In this document: piece after piece, positions 59,525 through 64,000 of the stretch | Layout of the letters: each line of letters begins with the position of its first letter | How positions within the stretch are numbered: position 1 is the first letter of the stretch | Assembly (NCBI GenBank): GCA_048013815.1 | Contig: CM106585.1 | Coordinates: 18,910,001 to 18,974,000 of the forward strand | DNA: 64,000 nt | Reading direction: 5' to 3' | Source of the DNA: Setoptus koraiensis | Taxonomy: Eukaryota; Arthropoda | Program-made: the position numbers and the translations under genes | The notes under the pieces: generated by a model | Database searches by the model: none | The model's input: the letters and a program-made list of their open reading frames with translations, nothing else | What the model was told of the DNA's origin: nothing

Positions 59525-61042
59525 ATGAGAAGAATATCCAATCAAATGAGCGACAACATGACAAAATTCTACAGAGCAATCACAACTCCGGATAGAAACG
59601 GTGACAACAATTATGGAGATCGTCTTGTATTGGCAGTCATAGTGAGCAGCTTTGTTGTTGTTTCGCTGCAGCTTTATTTTGTCGAGTCTGTTGTGGTGGA
59701 CGGAAAATTGAAGGGCCCTTCGGCTATGGAAAATCAATCTAAGGAGGCCGAAATGATTGATTCTTTCAATACGCGTGGCTGCGGCCTGTCCGATCCGGAC
59801 ACCTACGAGATGGGCTTTGTCAACAATGCAAAACATGGCCAATTTCCTTGGATGGTGTCGTTGCAGGTAACAGATATAAAAGGCAATGGAGTTCATTTTT
59901 GTTGTGGCGCCTTCATAAGTGCCAAATGGATATTAAGTGCGGCCCATTGTTTCGCCGAGAAAATGTTTGCAAGGAGTTACTTCGCCGACGGTCTATTTAA
60001 AGTGGTGGCCGGAACACCGGACGCTTACAGTAGAACGAATGAACATTTCAAGGCAAAACGCATATATTATCATAAAAGATTTGACGGAAAACGACCAATT
60101 GGTTTTGATATTGGCCTCATAGAATTGGAAAGTCCGGCCAAACTCAACGATAAACGCCCGAAAGAACCCAATGATGGATCGTCGAAGCCACCGGGCGAGC
60201 ACATACCATTTATTAATTCAATTTGTTTGCCACTAAAAGGAAAAGAGTACAACCCAGACGAGAAGGTGCGCATTGTTGGTTGGGGCGCCTCCGAATACAA
60301 CAATACACAATCGGCCTCAAACAGTCTGTTGCATACAGATTTAAAACTGGTGAACGTAACCGAATGTGCCGAATTGTATTCCAAAAACAAAAAATTAAAA
60401 ACTGTCAGCGATCATCAGAAAAAATACAACGATCTGATGTGTGCCTCGTTTGCGGATAAACGAGACGCTTGCCAAGGTTTGTATAAGAACAACAACAATT
60501 GCGATGACGGTAGTGGAGATTTTATGCCTGAGCACGAGACCAACACTTCGCAATCGATCATCATCGAGCTTAAGCAATGGATATTCATATTAATGTCATT
60601 TTTGTTGTTCCGTACGATCGTCAAATAATTTCTGCAAACAATCGCTCTTGTAACAATCGCCTTGAAATGCGTTGTTGTCATCGAACGTCAGGCGATAGTG
60701 GAAGTTCCCTCATTGAGGTTAGTAGATGCGAGCTCTCGCAATCGTTGTTGTTGCCTTTTGACTTTATTAACGGTCCAATTATTTATTTAATCAACTTGAT
60801 ATCGAATATCGCGTCAATATTCATTTGCCAACACCGAATAGTATGCCGACAATAAGGCTGTTAGTGTGGGCATTGTCAGCTACGGTCTCGGTTGCGCAAA
60901 TCCTATTGCACCAGGAGTCTACACAAAAACTTCCGCTTACTTGGATTGGATCAGTGACATAACTAAGAAAGGCGAAAAATCCAAAATGGAGTATATTGTG
61001 TTGAAACCGAGAACTCCCGGCGATGGTCAATTCTCCGATTAA
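59525..61042 (+). CDS. Membrane-anchored S1 serine protease 2 (trypsin fold)
   Basis: Exons 59,525-60,476, 60,692-60,717 and 60,842-61,042 give 392 aa in frame. A hydrophobic anchor is at about residues 34-53. The stem shares VVVDGK-KGPSA and the CG-SDPD motif with protease 1. His141 (AAHC), Asp195 (FDIGL) and Ser320 (GDSGS) form the triad; Asp314 and the pocket glycines again predict a trypsin-type pocket. Gly197 of the usual GDSGG is Ser. The activation position reads TYE-MGFV, lacking both the basic residue and the N-terminal Ile that forms the Asp194 salt bridge. The middle exon is only 26 bp and carries the catalytic Ser. Its 5' intron is absent from protease 1, while protease 1 has two introns absent here; the last intron is shared and both 3' exons start with TATGCCGA. 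The ATG at 59,525 is the first in frame. Confidence 0.8.
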
Positions 61043-62646
61043 TGCAGGATTGCCTATCACAATTAGTGAAGTTAACAATAGGACGAATGAAATGAATTGG
61101 AAAAACTCAAAAGTTTCTATTAGTAGATAAAGAAATGTGTTATGTACTCCAATTATACAGAACAGAACGAAGCTCACCCCATCTCTATTGAACTTGAAAT
61201 ATTCATGCGTGGATACTCAAGCCAGAGGTTAGGCAGTTGGAAAAGTGACGGTTTTATCGTAAATTAGAAATGGTACTTTTCTAATCTGATGTATTATCCA
61301 TGTTTACGAGCATCATCTGACGATGGTTGCAATCTCGCAGTGAACGAGAGATAATCACTGCGATAATGTTTTCTTTTTTTTTTTCTTTTTGTTTTTTCAT
61401 TGCGATGATAAGGATGATGTGTTTCAGATTTCACCAAAAACTCTGATTTGTTCACTCGTTTCTAGTGCCACTGTTGTCAACCTTTGCAGGGGAATACTCA
61501 TGCGCTCGGTGATTTTTTTACGATTGAATCATTCGACTATTATGACACTGTCATTAAATGATTACAATCAACAACATCAGGGTACCGAAATTGTCGGCTA
61601 GAACGCAGCGCTTGCTTGTGTTGAAATCGGTGTTAGCGCCCTCAAGTGTTTGTTTCGTACTTTTTCGTGGCAGCAACAGCGACAGGTGCTGGGATTCCTT
61701 CTGAAAGCAAACGAACAAAGAGACAAAACAAAACAAAAACGAAGCGAAGATAAAAAAAAGCAAAATAAATCCAAGCCACACACAATATAGAGCGCTAACA
61801 AATCAATTTTCGACGCGACTGACACAGCGCACGTAGGGCAAAATTGAGAGCGAGTGCTCAGAGGCAGGAATGCTATAAATGAAACAACAAAAAAACATTT
61901 TGAATATTCGGAATCCGATGTTTTCAGACTTTTCAGAGATGTTTTCAGATTGGTTCAATCGATTCGAAATCAACACGACAGTACGAGTGTGTGGCGCATA
62001 GTTGAACAAATGAGATCAATTTCCATTCAGGAGCAACCGCATAGCCAAACGACCAGATTTTAGCCACTATACATAGAATTCGCTACTTCAGCCTCTAACA
62101 ATCAGCTAAATTCGCACATCGGCTGACCATGTTGCACAACAGGTAGCGCGACGACAAACATAGATAAACCAACTAACTAAAGTGAATGGAAACCTTCCAT
62201 TTATATTAATCATATTTATATTAATCAACCTATACAACACGAACAACAATAGCACACATAGCGTATCTTACATGATGGATGCACAATGTTTTTTCATTGA
62301 TTGATTTTCGTGTCTCGCTGCACTCAAAATACAGCTTGTTGCATCGAAACAGACAAACAAACATTATGATGATGATAAAATTAATAGATACCGCTGCAAG
62401 CCAACAGCAAACAACAGCAAGAAGTGCGTGAAAACAGTTAGTTAATATCATTTCGGTGTAGCTTTTTGTGTGTTTCTCTTGTTGCTCACTGAGAACAGAA
62501 GCGCAAATATTAGTCATCATTGTCTAGCTCAACAATTAGTTGACCGGTGACAGCAACAATTGATTGCAGCAACAATTGAACGAATACATAATTGCGACAG
62601 TCAATCAAGCAAACTGAAGAAATTAGCGCATCATCTGAGGGAGGCG
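61043..62646. other. Intergenic region before the G-alpha gene
   Basis: AT-rich DNA with no recognised exon. It includes a poly-T stretch near 61,375-61,395. I found no canonical AATAAA just after protease 2, only GATAAA-like words near 61,126. The G-alpha 5' untranslated region or an upstream exon may lie at the right end; the open frame extends leftward from the ATG to 62,560 and could follow an AG there. Confidence 0.4.
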
Positions 62647-63251
62647 ATGAAGTCGATGAAATCGTGGGCCTGTTTCAGGCCGCGAGATCCATTCAAGGGT
62701 AAAAGCAAAGAATTGGACAAGAGAATCGCCCTGTGGACGAAACAATTCAATTCAAGTTTCAAGTTGTTGCTGTTGGGCCCGGCCGGCGCCGGAAAGACAA
62801 CAATATTGAAACAAATGAAAATAATACACTTTGAAGGGTTCACCTGCGAAGAGCGACAACAAAAGGCCAAGGAAATTCGCACAAATTTGCTTGAAAGTGT
62901 CAGGGTAAGTGTAAAATGTGTGAAAATAGTAAATTGCAATTTGCCTTAATCAAGATCAACTTGACGACTAATCGAACGACTGCTACAAATACCATTGTGA
63001 TGGATGGACGCGATTAAAACATCACAGGAGCTCACATCAAGCATAATCAGATCGGGCAGTTGCATCAACTGGATGGATCCAGAGAACCAGAAGAGGCTGG
63101 ACTTTATAAATGGGCTGAATCTCGACGATACAACCTATGAATTGTATGCCGTGAAGATTTACGATTACGCCAAACGGATCCTCACCGACAGAGGGGTCGA
63201 AGAACATTTCGCCAAATTGAATCAACTGTCGTTGACGCACAGATCTAAATA
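62647..63251 (+). CDS. G-protein alpha subunit, Gs-like, atypical P-loop (5' part)
   Basis: Exon 1 (62,647-62,904) encodes 86 residues ending LLESVR before GTAAGT. Exon 2 (63,028-63,251) begins ELTSSI after CACAG and ends with a split Tyr codon before GTGAGT. N-terminal Cys9 could be palmitoylated. The P-loop with flanks reads LLLLGPAGAGKTTILKQMKI, while normal G-alpha has GAGESGKST. The Glu that contacts the switch I Arg is replaced by Gly, although the Lys-Thr pair needed for nucleotide phosphate and magnesium is kept. The helical-domain part includes DPENQKRLDF and a Lys-Tyr end, closest to Gs (PENQ-R-DYI in vertebrate Gs). Switch I, switch II and the guanine-recognition motif are not found up to the window end, so the gene either continues beyond it or is truncated. 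The exon 2 acceptor has a poor pyrimidine tract. Confidence 0.75.
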
Positions 63252-63579
63252 GTGAGTATCAAAATAGTGCTCTGTTGTCGTGTAGAAATCTGCAAATCTC
63301 TAGCGCCGCCACTGGAGATTTACAGCCGAATTTCGATTGACACGCCCGAATTTCGGTCACTCGGAGCTCGTTGTTGCGGCAGCGGCTCTCGACGGAGCCC
63401 ATTCAGATGTGCTAATTTATTTTCGCGCTCCATTGCGATTCTTGCATTCGCGCTCATGGCGCCCTGTCGAAAAATTCGGAGAGTGGCCCAATTGAAAAAG
63501 TCTGTCAAAGCGTTGTGAGTGCGTGTGAAAAACATCTATTATTACATAATTTGCTTTACCTTGGTCGATATCAGTATTT

Positions 63580-63759
63580 CGTATCATTTCGCGTCATTTC
63601 GTGCGATTTCGCGTCATTTCGTGTGATTTCGTGTGATTTCGCGTGACTTTGCGTCAATTCGTGCGATTTTGCGTGATTTCGTGTGATTTTGCGTGATTTC
63701 GTGTGATTTTGCATTAGTTCGTGCAATTTCCCGTCATCCCGCGTCACCCCGCGTCATCG
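63580..63759. repeat. Decamer repeat (CGTGTGATTT)
   Basis: There are about 18 units of 10 bases in register, with increasing substitutions toward the right end, where units become CGCGTCACCC-like. It lies after exon 2 of the G-alpha gene, so it is intronic if that gene continues to the right. Confidence 0.95.
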
Positions 63760-63785
63760 TCATTTGCAACCGCAAACTGTTGCTC

Positions 63786-63998
63786 CTACCAGCCGGTGGG
63801 TGTTGGTGCCACAGCGGGCGCGGCTGAGATTGCCGCGGGCGTGGTGTACGATCCGGTCATCTGCATGAGAGCATTGACCATCACCGGTAGCACTTGCTTG
63901 AGAATCGATTGCATAATGGCCACACTTGGTCCCACAGCGGCCGTTCCAGTGAACAGTGTCACCATGATCATTATGAGAGTGACCACAATTTGTTGCAT
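63786..63998 (-). CDS. C-terminal part of an unknown hydrophobic protein
   Basis: A minus-strand frame of at least 70 codons enters from the right and ends at a TAG at 63,786. It starts with a hydrophobic, Met/Ile/Val-rich segment. An Ala/Pro/Thr-rich tail ending PAVAPTPTGW follows. The composition is far from random for the local DNA and suggests a real secreted or membrane protein. I do not recognise it, and its 5' part is outside the window. It would overlap the G-alpha gene on the opposite strand if that gene continues. Confidence 0.35.
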   Translation of the reverse strand: MQQIVVTLIMIMVTLFTGTAAVGPSVAIMQSILKQVLPVMVNALMQMTGSYTTPAAISAAPAVAPTPTGW

Positions 63999-64000
63999 TT

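Noticed and set aside
1-64000. CRISPR arrays, insertion sequences, retroelement or virus-like elements
   Set aside because: I found no spaced direct repeats, no transposase, reverse transcriptase, integrase or capsid-like frames, and no long terminal repeats.

Overview
The window is nuclear DNA of an arthropod, probably a chelicerate and possibly an acariform mite. The evidence is short GT-AG introns (about 100-215 bp), an invertebrate-type D1-like dopamine receptor related to Dop1R2/DAMB, tandem trypsin-fold genes, and a Gs-like G-alpha start. I infer the taxon from gene families only. I see no bacterial operons, CRISPR arrays, tRNA or rRNA genes, transposase genes or virus-like elements.

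Layout. 1-7,300 is GC- and CpG-rich with many short tandem repeats and no gene I can support. 7,300-10,482 is AT-rich and also gene-poor. 10,483-12,720 (minus strand) holds the TM7 and very long Asn/Ser-rich C-terminal tail of a Dop1R2-like receptor paralog (copy B), preceded by a decayed TM6. 12,721-43,828 is one block of simple sequence. It has a G-rich left shoulder with a G-quadruplex candidate, then 29.4 kb containing only A and G on the plus strand (13,209-42,621), then a degenerate right shoulder. After a strand switch near 43.1 kb there is a 0.7-kb pyrimidine-rich arm. 43,829-44,712 (minus) is the TM1-TM5 start of copy B, so the simple-sequence block sits where the third intracellular loop and TM6 should be.

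44,713-47,112 carries a degenerate acidic repeat-protein fragment and unassigned sequence. 47,114-51,985 (minus) is a complete two-exon receptor (copy A, 1,579 aa predicted) with an intracellular loop of about 1,130 residues. 51,986-57,331 is gene-poor. 57,404-58,904 and 59,525-61,042 (plus) are two tandem, membrane-anchored S1 serine proteases. They keep the catalytic triad and a trypsin-type pocket but lack the usual Arg-Ile-Val-Gly-Gly activation site. 62,647-63,251 (plus) is the start of a Gs-like G-alpha with an atypical P-loop. It runs off the recognisable exons before the window end, where a minus-strand ORF tail (63,786-63,998) also lies.

The main points are the exceptional polypurine tract and the receptor pair. 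The two copies share patches of about 98-99% identity set in strongly diverged flanks, which looks like gene conversion. The 10,000-codon open frames over the tract are artefacts: a sequence of only A and G cannot contain a stop codon in any of six frames. The tract is large enough that an assembly error must be excluded first. A dopamine receptor and a Gs-like subunit could act in the same cAMP pathway, but their closeness here proves no functional link.
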